This document shows positions 1-8,355 of a stretch of DNA of 20,313 nucleotides, piece by piece. Source of the DNA: an uncultured Lachnospiraceae bacterium (GTDB lineage Bacteria > Bacillota > Clostridia > Lachnospirales > Lachnospiraceae). Made by a program: the position numbers and the translations under genes. The stretch covers positions 1-20,313 of the forward strand of contig CAJUST010000033.1 in assembly GCA_910589105.1 (NCBI GenBank). Direction: 5' to 3'. Each line of letters opens with the position of its first letter. Positions within the stretch are counted from its first letter, which is position 1. The notes beneath the pieces are model-generated. The model saw only the letters and a list, made by a program, of their open reading frames with translations. It had not been told where the DNA came from and did not search any database.

Positions 1-54
1 AAGCAACGCAGCAGGAGCAAAAATTGGTTCTTCTCCGACCGTGTGTTCCTTTGT

Positions 55-653
55 TCACTGAGGGTAGCATTGGACTTTACAAAGCTCCGGCAAAATGTAT
101 TTTTCAAAGTCCACCCCAATCTGCTCACAGATTTCCTCTACCGGAGTATCTGACGGAAGATAATTTTTGTAGCCGTCAATCGTATACATATCACCGGAAT
201 AGTACGGCGAAAGCATCCCGCAGTATGGAAGAAAAGCAAACTGTCTCAAATCACACGTCTGATTATATATCCATTGATTGGAAAGCTTATCTCTGATTTC
301 ATCCTTCTTCACTGCGCTGATATGAAAGCGAAAGCTTACCCCCGTGTAAATATCGTTAAATTGAGAATTCATCATATGTATTATCACATACCCGTCTTCT
401 ATCTCACGCCTCCAGTCCATGCCCGAAGTCGTAAATCCATGTTTTTTAGGAGCGGCTTAATGACCTGCTTTACCACAATATCTCTTTTCTCCGTCGGCCT
501 CATGCTCAGCCTGCTCTCCATTTCCTGCCTGTAGTTTTCAATATCTTCATCGGAGATATCCAGCTCCAGCTTAAAATGGCTGCTATCGTAAGGAAGATGT
601 TCCGGCATAGATGCCAGCTCAAAGTAATGCGCCACTCTTTCTCCTTTTGTCAT
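55..653 (-). pseudogene. DUF4304-type protein, broken by a frameshift
   Basis: Two overlapping reading frames, 653-399 (84 residues) and 420-55 (121 residues), together read as one protein. The first frame begins with a good AAAGGAG site 7-8 bases before the ATG at 653. It runs into a run of six A (plus-strand T at 442-447), after which it leaves the family pattern and stops. Adding one A there joins LLKKHGFTTSG to MDWRREIEDGYVIIHMMNSQ, the typical DUF4304 layout: a leucine/lysine helix, a HGF motif, a Trp/Arg strand, then a buried strand ending in NSQFND. The repaired protein would be about 199 residues. Function of the family is unknown. The homopolymer makes either a true one-base deletion or a sequencing error possible. 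It is the last gene of the run that starts with tag. Confidence 0.7.
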
Positions 654-659
654 CCTTGT

Positions 660-893
660 ACTCCTTTCCCAGCTAACTGCCGTTCCAATCTTACCGTCTC
701 AGTTCTTTCTGCCAATATCATTTCCAGGCTCTTTTTGAATGATCAGTCTTCTCTCAGCTCCTCCAACCAGGCATCAATTTCAATAATACATACTCCAATC
801 ACTCGTAATTTCTGCTGATAATTTTATTAGCCGTTCTCCATACGCAGCAATACTTCAAAAGCCAAACGCTACACAAAAAACTGTTTATTATTT
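660..893. other. Intergenic, possible coding vestige
   Basis: No intact gene. On the minus strand about 26 open codons end in the residues IDAWLEELRED before a TGA near 745, and a further open stretch without a start continues towards 660. The composition looks coding-like, but no family is recognised and the frames carry several stops upstream. No terminator hairpin is visible between this region and the methyltransferase pseudogene. Confidence 0.25.
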
Positions 894-1637
894 TTATGAA
901 AGATTGGACTTATTAGCGATTGCTTTTACTAGCAACATCATAGGACGACGCAGCTCGTCTTTCATGCCCGGAATATTCATCATTTCTTTGGGTGGCTCTG
1001 CTTCTTCCACTACTTCAAGCTCAAAACCGCTATTTAGCAAACCCATTAAAATTTGCGTAAGTGTATGATGTTGTTTTGTTACATCACATCCGAGAAAATT
1101 TGTTTTTCGTTCTCCAGGATAAAAGTAATTATCAATCGGCCAGTATTGAGGTTTGCCCTCATTGGTATAAACCCAGTCCTGCCCTACGCCAGATGTAAAA
1201 ATCGGGTGTTCAATGTTGAAAAGAAATACTCCGTCCGGTTTCAGCGTTTGATGTATTTTTTGAAATATCTCATCTATATTCTCAATATAGTGCAAAGCCA
1301 AATTGGAGACAACGCAATCCCATGTATTTGCCGGATATTCATATTCCTCTATTCCACAAATACGGTATTCAATCTGGGACTTATTGTTTCGCATTTTTGC
1401 TTCTTCTATCATTTTTTGGCTTAAATCAAGCCCTAATACTTTTTCTGCTCCTTATTCCGCTGAAAATTTACAATGACAGCCATAACCACATCCCAAATCA
1501 AGAACTTGTTTTCCTTGAAGCTGTGGAAACAGAGGTTTTAATTGGCGCCATTCTCCGGCAGAACTTAAACCGTTTTTACTGCGTGGCATTTTTGCATATT
1601 CTTCAAAAAATGTTTCATTATCATATTCGTTAGACAC
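894..1637 (-). pseudogene. Class I SAM-dependent methyltransferase, nonsense-interrupted
   Basis: A Methyltransf_11-type small-molecule methyltransferase. The first part carries the SAM-binding motif I VLDLGCGYG, about residues 44-52 from the GTG start; the second part has the motif II acidic strand VLGLDLSQKM, then CVVSNLALHYIEN and the C-terminal core. A single TAA at 1452-1454 interrupts one continuous reading frame (SAE-stop-GAEKVLG), with no frameshift. The start is probably GTG at 1637, because GGAG lies 8 bases upstream and relatives begin close to NEYDNETFF; the upstream ATG at 1661 has no such site. Without the stop the product would be about 247 residues, normal for the family. The second half has an internal ATG (1412) but would lack the SAM loop. 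It starts 38 bases after tag on the same strand. Confidence 0.8.
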
Positions 1638-1675
1638 CGTTGATGCTCCTTTAAAAATCACAAGTTGACACTTAA

Positions 1676-2245
1676 TTATTCGGACACATACAAATAGCAG
1701 CTTTGCGCATGGTCATTTACAATTCCGATTGCCTGCATATACGCATATATGATCGTACTGCCTACAAATTTAAAACCGCGTTTTTTTAAGTCTTTGCTAA
1801 TTTTGTCCGAAAGCGGCGTTGCAGCCGGAATTTCTGCTTCTGATTTGAAATGATTATGGATAGGTTTGTGATCAACATAAGACCAGATAAACGCATTAAA
1901 ACTTCCATATTCTTCTTGAATTTTGATGAATTGCTGCGCATTTGTAATTGCCGACTTGATTTTCAATCTATTGCGTACAATATTGGCATTTTGCATTAAT
2001 TCCTCAATTTTTGCTTCATCGTAGAGAGCGATTTTTTGGTAATCAAAATTATCAAAGGCTTCTCTAAATCCCATTCTTTTATTTAATATCGTTAGCCACG
2101 ATAATCCAGCCTGCATACCTTCGAGAATTAGCATTTCAAATAGTTTCCTATCGTCATGAACTGGTTTTCCCCACTCACTGTCATGGTATTCCTTGTAGAG
2201 TTCCGTAGTTGCCCACGAACATCTTTCTTTATCGTCCTTCTTCAT
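1676..2245 (-). CDS. tag: DNA-3-methyladenine glycosylase I
   Basis: Base-excision repair glycosylase that removes 3-methyladenine from alkylated DNA. The 189-residue protein is full length and follows E. coli Tag closely. It has RCSW at residues 8-11 and YHDSEWG at 20-26, then LFEMLILEGMQAGLSW at 35-50, which contains the catalytic-region Glu42 and the base-stacking Trp50. KKRGFKFVG and VNDHAQSC follow near the C-terminus. Cys9, His21, His179 and Cys183 match the four zinc ligands of the enzyme. The ATG at 2245 is preceded by GGGAG with 6-7 bases of spacing. It is probably the first gene of a run followed by the broken methyltransferase and the DUF4304 gene. No inactivating change is visible, in contrast to its two downstream neighbours. 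Confidence 0.95.
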   Translation of the reverse strand: MKKDDKERCSWATTELYKEYHDSEWGKPVHDDRKLFEMLILEGMQAGLSWLTILNKRMGFREAFDNFDYQKIALYDEAKIEELMQNANIVRNRLKIKSAITNAQQFIKIQEEYGSFNAFIWSYVDHKPIHNHFKSEAEIPAATPLSDKISKDLKKRGFKFVGSTIIYAYMQAIGIVNDHAQSCYLYVSE

Positions 2246-2381
2246 AAGCTCTCCCGTTTCTCAAATTCCGTTTTCTCGCGCTATTCGCTATTTCTATTTT
2301 ATCATAGAATGCGAATTTTTCCATTCATAAATTATGTATTGTAATCCTACATTGCAGAGTGGGTTTGTTAATGCGGAATGC

Positions 2382-2410
2382 TTGTTTTTGATTTTTTAAT
2401 ATGCTATATT
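2382..2410 (+). promoter_or_regulatory. Probable sigma-A promoter of the 474-residue protein gene
   Basis: TTGTTT at 2382-2387 and TATATT at 2405-2410 are separated by 17 bases. The -10 box matches 5 of 6 consensus bases; the -35 box matches only the TTG. It lies about 50 bases upstream of the ATG at 2463, in AT-rich DNA between divergent genes. Confidence 0.4.
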
Positions 2411-2462
2411 TAGAAAGAAAAATGTTTGCTTGATTTCACAGGAATTTTTATGGAGGCATGGT

Positions 2463-3887
2463 ATGGAAGAAAAGGATCGGACGGAGTTGTTTATGCAGGA
2501 GATTCTTGACAGCATTGATTCCGGGATTTTTAAATATTATCAGGAAAAGAAAGCATCTGGCAATCCGTATTTTAAAAATACATATGAAAAAGCAGTGTAT
2601 GACGTTATTGCTTCTTATTTTACCATACCGATAAACTTTGACAATATGACGAAAGTATATAGGAAGAACCGGGATTATAAGGCAAAGAAAAAGAAGCGCT
2701 GGGCAGAAAATTTAATGCAGTATGCGGCGTGTTCTTATGAAGAAAAAAAATATCCGTTTCGGGAAATTGCCAATTTTAAAATGTTTGCTTCTGCCGATGA
2801 GTGGAAGGAGAAGTTTGGAGCTTTTAGTTATGAAGAAGTGATAGAACAAAAAATAAAAGAAGTGGAACAGTGGAAGTCTTCTAAAAATGCGAAAATGACG
2901 GATTTTCCCATTATGGAGGCTTTTTCTAAGAAATCAGCATACGCTGCGTTTGAGACAGATGTTTTTTTTGAAGCTTACAATGTAATTTACCGTTTATTTG
3001 ATAGGACCAAAAACAAGCGCCTTAGATCTTATGTGCTCGAAATGGGTGATGCCCCATATTTTACAACCAGCAGAAAAAAATATGATCTGGCTGCCGGAAC
3101 TGGGGAAATTCCAATGTCGGAAGATGGAAGCTCAAAGCTTGTATTTCAGGTGAATCAGGAATTTTTAAATCAGATGGTGTCTTTAAAAATGATGGATGCA
3201 AAAGATATGGAAATATTAAATTATCTTTTGGACGTGAACCCCGAATCTTTGATGCGTAATCTTCCGATCGTTGTAGAAACTGCGGCTCTTGCTAAAATAG
3301 TGGCGGGAAATGACAGACCGTCTTCCTTACATTATGATGAAGCGGAAAAGCGCTGTTTTCAAATGGCGAACATAACATATAATAAATTTGTAGACGATAA
3401 GCAGATAGGCGCAATTAACTGGATTGATTCTGTAATTAAAAGGAACATAGAGGGCAAACGGTATGTTGAAATTGTTCTGGGAAGCCGCCTTGTCGGAGCA
3501 GCCATAACCAATAAAATCAGCAGGCTGCCTTCCCCTGCCTATGACAAACTGAGCAACAGTAATGCAAAGCTTCTTTATCTTCCGCTTCAAAAGCGAAGAA
3601 TTTTAATTTTCCAAAGATATGATGCCGGTGAGGTGGAAATGTTAAAAACGACCTTTACTTATAATGATTTTCTGATGATGATAAATTTTGGATCGGGGCG
3701 TAAGGCGAAGAATTACAATACAATTTGCGAAGCTTTTCAGGAATATGTGGATAAGAAAGAGGTGATTGAACATTATGACACGAACCGCGCGTCCTATACC
3801 ATTGACGTGTATTTTTATCCACTGACAGACGAAGAAAAAAGAAATATGAAGGATTATAATATTTTGAATGATTGCGCTAAGAGATGA
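2463..3887 (+). CDS. Unknown 474-residue protein, possibly winged-helix Rep-like
   Basis: I do not recognise this gene with certainty. The start is set at ATG 2463 because GGAGG lies 6 bases upstream (2452-2456); the frame opens earlier at a TTG (2430) with no such site. The protein is soluble-looking, with no membrane segment or signal peptide, and rich in Lys, Glu, Tyr and Phe. The N-terminal 130 residues have aromatic/charged blocks (KNTYEKAVYDVIASYF; KAKKKKRW). Toward the C-terminus the pattern strand-GSRLVGAAIT, then YDKLSNSNAKLLYLPLQKRR, followed by FTYNDFLMMINFGSGRKAKN, resembles the two winged-helix units of Rep_3-type plasmid initiators, but this is a weak resemblance. It stands alone on the plus strand among minus-strand accessory genes. 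Confidence is for the gene being real, not for any function. Confidence 0.85.
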   Translation: MEEKDRTELFMQEILDSIDSGIFKYYQEKKASGNPYFKNTYEKAVYDVIASYFTIPINFDNMTKVYRKNRDYKAKKKKRWAENLMQYAACSYEEKKYPFREIANFKMFASADEWKEKFGAFSYEEVIEQKIKEVEQWKSSKNAKMTDFPIMEAFSKKSAYAAFETDVFFEAYNVIYRLFDRTKNKRLRSYVLEMGDAPYFTTSRKKYDLAAGTGEIPMSEDGSSKLVFQVNQEFLNQMVSLKMMDAKDMEILNYLLDVNPESLMRNLPIVVETAALAKIVAGNDRPSSLHYDEAEKRCFQMANITYNKFVDDKQIGAINWIDSVIKRNIEGKRYVEIVLGSRLVGAAITNKISRLPSPAYDKLSNSNAKLLYLPLQKRRILIFQRYDAGEVEMLKTTFTYNDFLMMINFGSGRKAKNYNTICEAFQEYVDKKEVIEHYDTNRASYTIDVYFYPLTDEEKRNMKDYNILNDCAKR

Positions 3888-4063
3888 TTTTTTTAAAAAA
3901 TGGTGAGTTGTAATAAAAGAAAAGCTGCGCTAAGATAACAACATAATATTTTTTCTATTCTTTAGCGTTTGGAATGCTTTGGTGTGAGGAAAATATCGAT
4001 TTTTGGCTTAATACAGCGCAAGAATTTATTTTAGAAAATAGAAAAAGGGGATTTTTTGAACTA
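3888..4063. other. Intergenic between convergent genes
   Basis: This AT-rich spacer separates the 3' ends of two convergent genes. A T7-A6 self-complementary block lies just after the stop at 3887, and the word GCGCTAAGA occurs twice (about 3873 and 3928). Neither forms a clear GC-rich terminator. Confidence 0.4.
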
Positions 4064-5167
4064 TCAGTTCGGCTGACATGCATCTGGTTTGGAAATCTGC
4101 TTAATTTGTGTGATTTTTCCATGAGAAAGATAGATAATTTTATCTGCATATTCCAAGAGTTCTTTTTTATGTGTTACGATGAAATAGAAATCATATTCTT
4201 TATTGTTTTTGATAAAACGCTGTAATTCTTTTTCTGACTCTTTGTCGTAATTTGCAGAGGCTTCGTCTAGCGCAAGAATGTTAGTCTTGCGATTTAATGC
4301 GCGAAGCAGAGCTACTTTCTGTTTTTCACCGCCAGATAGATTGGCGCCCTCACTTCCAACTGCAGTATCGAATTGATTTTCCAATTTACCAACTGCTTTT
4401 ACGCAATATTTTGGAAACCAATCCGGATGATAAAGTGATTCCCCGTTAAGAATAATGTTTTCCTTTACTGTTCCGTCAAATAAGTGGACGTCTTGCAGGA
4501 CTGCGCTGAAATTTTTTCGGTATGAAGCAATATTGTATTCTTGGATTGGTATGCTGTCAATTCGGATTTCTCCTGAAGACGGTTGGTATAGACCGAGCAG
4601 AAGGTTTAGAATGGTAGTTTTGCCGCTTCCATTCTCCCCCACAAGAACAACTTTTTCCCCTTTATATATTTCAAAATTTATATTTTGCAGGATGATGCGG
4701 TTACGGAAAGATACTGATACATCTTTAAATTCAATTTTAGAAATTATGGATTCAGGAAAGAGAGAAGACGTATAATTTTCTTCTTCCAAGGCAAAAAAAT
4801 GTTGTATATCTTCTATACAAGGCTTTATCTGTTTTAATACAATCCATAATTGCATAATCGCATCGAACGGAACTAATAAATAGGAAGAAAATGTGATAAA
4901 CTTCATCAGACTGCCAAGAGTGATTTGGGCTTTTCCAATCAAAATAGCTCCGGGCAGATAAATTAAGTTTATAAAAGCAAGTTCTGTCATCTGCATAATC
5001 CGGTTATTTTTTGCAGAAAAAAGTGATGCATTTTTTGATGCTTCGTTTATATGGTCAATTTGCTTTTCATATTCGCTTGTTTTTGCGTCATGAAGATTCC
5101 ATAGTTTAATATCGACGATACCAGATATGAGATCAGAAAACCATCCTATACAAGAAAGGTTTGACAT
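4064..5167 (-). pseudogene. ABC exporter, N-terminally truncated
   Basis: The frame encodes the second half of a half-size ABC exporter: part of the membrane domain with a hydrophobic stretch near residues 62-110, then a complete nucleotide-binding domain. Walker A GENGSGKT is at 177-184, the Q-loop at VLQD 224-227, the signature LSGGEKQK at 277-284, Walker B ILALDE at 297-302 and the H-loop histidine at about 333. All ATPase residues are present. Exporters of this type need about 200 more residues at the N-terminus with the first membrane helices. Here the same frame upstream meets tandem TGA TAG codons (about 5201-5206) and then unrelated sequence, and the ATG at 5167 has no convincing ribosome binding site. 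Another frame just upstream still reads LFGVISTIILL, a membrane-helix-like vestige. Substrate cannot be inferred. A lone, membrane-anchored ATPase fragment is the alternative. Confidence 0.75.
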
Positions 5168-5533
5168 TCCCGTAGATATGGTATCTATTGGAAATATAAG
5201 CTATCAGTTATTGGAAGATGAACTAGATATCTTCCTTGTATGAGCGTAATAAAATGATGGTGGAAATAACCCCAAACAACTCCCTCCGTATAATCGCCAA
5301 ATTGCGTCCATATACCGTAATTTCTTATAAAACAAAACCTTACGATATAATTCTATAAATAAGCAGTTTACTTTCCAAATTTTCATTTCTTTACTCAACT
5401 CCCAATTTATATAATTTCAGGCACTGTTTTATTATACACTATATAAACATACACTTTCTATATAAGTAATTATTATTCTTTAATTATCTGTATATAATGC
5501 ATCTAAATAGAAAGCGGTACAAAAATGAAATAA
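5168..5533. other. Gene-poor stretch with ABC exporter vestiges
   Basis: The minus strand from 5398 to 5204 is open for 64 codons in the ABC frame but does not look like a membrane domain. Short membrane-like peptides in a second frame suggest decay of the missing exporter 5' half. The right part (5400-5520) is very AT-rich, with a TATAAT word at 5494-5499 that could be the -10 of the following small regulator. Confidence 0.35.
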
Positions 5534-5734
5534 TTGCACATCAGAATAATACAACTTTTACAAGAAAACCAACTATCAAAAACTAAAATATGCAAAGATC
5601 TCAACCTTCAAAGAGGAAATTTTAACCGATATTGTCGTGATGAGTTCCAAAGAATAGATGCTGTTTTAATTTTGAAATTACGTGAATATTTTCATTGTTC
5701 TATTAGTGAATTATTGAAAATACGAGAGAAATAA
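5534..5734 (+). CDS. Small Cro/CI-type helix-turn-helix protein
   Basis: A 66-residue DNA-binding protein. It has the short XRE layout: a first helix (IRIIQLLQENQ), the helix-turn-helix LSKTKICKDLNLQRGNFNRY at about residues 14-33, and the end helices LILKLREYFHCSISELLKI. No other domain is present, so it could repress nearby promoters as a dimer. The start is uncertain. The frame opens with TTG at 5534, and an ATG AAA TAA in the same frame directly precedes it (5525-5533). Thus either TTG is the start, without a good ribosome binding site, or the original ATG start at 5525 has been killed by a nonsense change at codon 3. No partner gene is adjacent. Confidence 0.6.
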   Translation: MHIRIIQLLQENQLSKTKICKDLNLQRGNFNRYCRDEFQRIDAVLILKLREYFHCSISELLKIREK

Positions 5735-6093
5735 CTGAGTGGTTATCCCTATAAACTATTCGCATAATTCCACTTTAACGAATACTTTATGTGAATATAA
5801 GAACTTTCTAGCCCTATTGTATTATATTTCTGTTTCTTATGATAATGTCTACATATACTATATTTGATATAGTTGGTATAACTGCGCTTTTAAGATTTTC
5901 CTTATGGGTTCGTCTATTTTTTAATATTATATTTTTCACTGTAATATCCATCTTTTGGAATAAATATAGTAATAACTCCAAAAAACACAACTTATCAAAT
6001 TTTAAATCAAATAATGGCTGAAAACGCTTTTATTCTATAATATAGATTATATAAAATATTTCTAAGCATTTGGATCGTTCTTCCGTAAATATC

Positions 6094-6118
6094 AGCTGCC
6101 ATTCAAAGAATGGCAGCT
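6094..6118. repeat. Perfect 11-bp hairpin
   Basis: AGCTGCCATTC, a three-base AAA loop, then GAATGGCAGCT: an uninterrupted 11-bp stem. Neither strand continues into a T run, so it is not a canonical Rho-independent terminator. It lies in DNA without genes. An insertion-sequence end, a transcript-stability element or a relic terminator are all possible. Confidence 0.6.
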
Positions 6119-6196
6119 CCACTTAATCCAAGTAGATCCCTACACACTGTTATCATACAATAAATGTCACTCTCCATGCCCAAAAGTATTTCATCA

Positions 6197-6225
6197 TTGG
6201 CGCAGTCATAAAATTATGTTAAAAT
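6197..6225 (+). promoter_or_regulatory. Probable promoter of the 141-residue protein gene
   Basis: TTGGCG (6197-6202), a 17-base spacer and TAAAAT (6220-6225), with a TG two bases before the -10 box forming an extended -10. It sits about 50 bases upstream of the ATG at 6275. Confidence 0.5.
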
Positions 6226-6274
6226 AAAAAATGCTGAAAAACAGACATCATTTAATTCTAGAGGCATTTCAAAC

Positions 6275-6700
6275 ATGGAAGAATTATATATATTTGCGCT
6301 TTTACTTAATGAAGAAATCATTCCAGAAGAAAGTTATTTTAAAAGGCTTGATGAGTTATTTCTTGGAAATCCAAAAAACGAAATTCTTCTTAATTTAGAA
6401 TGGGAAACAAATATAAGCGAAGCCATGCTTTATATTAAGTCACAGATTGACGGCAAAATTTTTAATGATGAACTGTTCGGAACAATCCTAATGGAAAAAA
6501 TTAAAATGTATTACGAAAATAATCCTAACATAAAGATTTTTGCAGACAAAATGTATCTCCTATGGAAAAGCCTGCCAGAAACCCTCCAGAGGAAAGAACC
6601 CTTTTTTGCCTTGTGCTACGCTGACGATCCCCTGTCATGGGGAGATGAGGAACAGACTAGAGAACTTTATGAACATATGATGAATTACTATAAAAATTAA
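6275..6700 (+). CDS. Unknown acidic 141-residue protein
   Basis: Family not recognised. The start is supported by AGAGG nine bases upstream and by a promoter at 6197-6225. The protein is small, soluble and helical-looking, with alternating acidic and aromatic residues and no membrane segment. The C-terminal part contains FFALCYADDPLSWGDEEQTRE. Size, acidity and isolated position would fit an immunity-type or antitoxin-like accessory protein, but no toxin partner adjoins it, so this is only a guess. Codon use is like the other AT-rich accessory genes here. Confidence 0.6.
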   Translation: MEELYIFALLLNEEIIPEESYFKRLDELFLGNPKNEILLNLEWETNISEAMLYIKSQIDGKIFNDELFGTILMEKIKMYYENNPNIKIFADKMYLLWKSLPETLQRKEPFFALCYADDPLSWGDEEQTRELYEHMMNYYKN

Positions 6701-7058
6701 ATTCCCTGCATACCATTATAATTCTGTAATGCTTAAATTATAAGCCATGCTTTTTCCTCATTTCTTCCAAAGCCCTCCGGGTATCTTTTACATGTCCGAT
6801 TTCCATGCTCTAAGTCGTGGAGGATAACACGCTTTAGCTTGTCCTATACGCTTTAGATACTGGTATCAGAGAAATTTACCTCGACTAAGTAATTTGTTTT
6901 TTCTATCTTTTGTTGTAATCAGGGCGGCGTCTCCCTGTGTTGTCAGTTTGAATGTTATCGCTTATGTTCCTCCTTTTGGGAGCAAAAAAGCGCATGGTAT
7001 ACATTTCTGTCCCATACGCCTCTACTCTGTTATTCTACTTTTTAATCAGTCTAACTAT
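6701..7058 (-). other. Decayed DNA with a small ORF relic
   Basis: No intact gene. On the minus strand a frame from 6918 to 6733 reads NYLVEVNFSDTSI, a TAA (6853-6855), SV, a TAG (6844-6846), then DKLKRVILHDLEHGN and ends KAWLII-stop. The continuity on both sides of the two stops suggests one small protein of about 60 residues that has been interrupted. An adjoining frame reads AITFKLTTQGDAALITTKD, perhaps the end of an upstream partner gene. The family is not identified; small genes of mobilizable elements are a plausible source given the relaxase relic at 8052. Confidence 0.3.
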
Positions 7059-7922
7059 TTATGCAAATTGCATAAGTTCTTCTTCAATCTCCTTTGCATC
7101 GTCCATTGTCAAATCTGGATAACAAACTGGAATTTCCTCAACTGTCAATTTCCCCATTTTTAACATATGTTTAGCGTTTTCCATTAGCGTTTCCTTTTTG
7201 ATATCTTTTGCATAAGTCCTCATAATTTGTTCATCATCAAATAAACTCATCATAATCGTTACTACCTCCACTTCCTTGCTGCTTAGATACTGTTTTAAAA
7301 CGTTTCTGTCTTTGCAAATACGGATAGTTTCTGTAACTGCCTGTTTTGTCATCCCATGCTCTTTTATCTGCTCGTTAAAAACTTTACAAAAAACAATGTA
7401 CTCATTGATTATATTGTCCTTATCGCTCTCATATATTACTTTGGCTTTTATCTCAATATCAATATCTGCACTGTCAAAAAATTCCTGCGATAAAGATATT
7501 GTATCGGGTTTTCTACCTTTATTTCCTGTAAAAATCACATAAAGTTCAGGCTTTGGCATTTTCACTTTCTTGCTTTTATATAGGCTCTGACTAGTTCTCT
7601 CAAAATATTCATGGTAGCTTTGCGCCAAATACAACAATACTCTAATTAAAATATTTACCGTCCAACTGGCTTGCGCTTCCAAAAGTAAAAGCAATCTGTT
7701 ATTACCCACCATGATGCCCAAATCATTATATAAGTTATCTGTAAGCACATTATCTATCGTTACAATATCCAGCGTGTCCTCTGTTGCGTCTGCATCCTCT
7801 GGGTGTAATGTTTTATACAGTTTCAACAAATTCTTTTTATCTTGGAAAAGGTCTAAAAAAACACTGTTTTTTGCGGTACGCTTTGCTTTAACTTCCTGAA
7901 TCTGTTTTATATCGTCCGACAC
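7059..7922 (-). CDS. Rpn-family recombination-promoting nuclease / putative transposase
   Basis: A 287-residue member of the PD-(D/E)XK group often annotated as Rpn nuclease or PDDEXK transposase, common in many copies in gut Clostridia. The N-terminal block NSVFLDLFQDKKNLLKLYK precedes the nuclease core: Asp67 in DLGIMVGNN, then LLLLLEAQASWTVN with Glu82-x-Gln84, followed by the helix ILIRVLLYLAQSYHEYF. The C-terminal third has the usual lysine/glutamate helices. Family members nick or cut DNA and promote RecA-independent recombination. The start is GTG at 7922 with GAGGTGG seven bases upstream. No terminal repeats of a transposon were seen around it, and it looks complete. Confidence 0.85.
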   Translation of the reverse strand: MSDDIKQIQEVKAKRTAKNSVFLDLFQDKKNLLKLYKTLHPEDADATEDTLDIVTIDNVLTDNLYNDLGIMVGNNRLLLLLEAQASWTVNILIRVLLYLAQSYHEYFERTSQSLYKSKKVKMPKPELYVIFTGNKGRKPDTISLSQEFFDSADIDIEIKAKVIYESDKDNIINEYIVFCKVFNEQIKEHGMTKQAVTETIRICKDRNVLKQYLSSKEVEVVTIMMSLFDDEQIMRTYAKDIKKETLMENAKHMLKMGKLTVEEIPVCYPDLTMDDAKEIEEELMQFA

Positions 7923-8051
7923 CTTGCCACCTCGATTTCTAAAAATCTATGGCAATAGATATAATATAGCTTACTCCTGCCACACTTCAATTATACAAAA
8001 AAACACCTGCCTTTACAATAAAATTCACATTATATTTCTTCCTCGTTCCGT

Positions 8052-8240
8052 TTAGTCTTGTTCTGTTGCCTGCTCTGCTGTCGGCTCTCGTTCTGAAGCT
8101 CTTTCAAGATTTTACTTGTTATAGCTGATTACCTGCGCATACGCTAATTCTGTGGCAGTTTTGGTCTACTCCTTTCCAATACTGTCATATTCGGATTGCA
8201 AAGACTTTATCTCGGTTTTCCACTGTTTCGGCATTATTTT
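8052..8240 (-). pseudogene. MobA/MobL relaxase C-terminal relic
   Basis: One frame of 63 codons reads KIMPKQWKTEIKSLQSEYDS, then IGKE, a TAG, TKTATELAYAQVISYNK, a TAA, and NLERASEREPTAEQATEQD before a final TAA at 8052-8054. The K-x-x-P-K-x-W-K-x-E-I start, the coiled-coil and the SYNKxNLER tail match the C-terminal region of MobQ-type (MobA/MobL) plasmid relaxases. The two internal stops fall at positions where Gln (or Lys) would be natural. Upstream the frame continues for a few codons (MKRAYAEPFIERRK) and then degenerates; the catalytic N-terminal domain is absent. This is evidence that a mobilizable plasmid or element once sat here. Confidence 0.55.
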
Positions 8241-8355
8241 CGCCGTTCTATAAAAGGCTCTGCATACGCTCTTTTCATTCTGGGCGCTTCGATATGCTGT
8301 CTTTATGCTCCTTACCCTATTTCAACTTCGCAAGTCTTCTAAGTAACTGGCTTTT

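Larger units (their letters stand above)
5735..6274. other. Gene-poor AT-rich stretch
   Basis: A 60-codon plus-strand frame at 5839-6021 encodes one hydrophobic helix followed by an Asn/Lys-rich tail. It has no ribosome binding site and may be chance in AT-rich DNA, so it is not annotated as a gene. A strong hairpin lies at 6094-6118 and a promoter at 6197-6225. Nothing else is recognised. Confidence 0.4.

Noticed and set aside
5204..5398. A 64-codon minus-strand frame upstream of the ABC fragment and in its frame.
   Set aside because: It ends in a poly-Ser/Asn stretch, does not resemble an exporter membrane domain and lacks start signals.
5839..6021. A 60-codon plus-strand frame with one hydrophobic segment.
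   Set aside because: There is no ribosome binding site, and the AT-rich DNA easily yields Phe/Ile-rich frames by chance; a small membrane peptide cannot be excluded.
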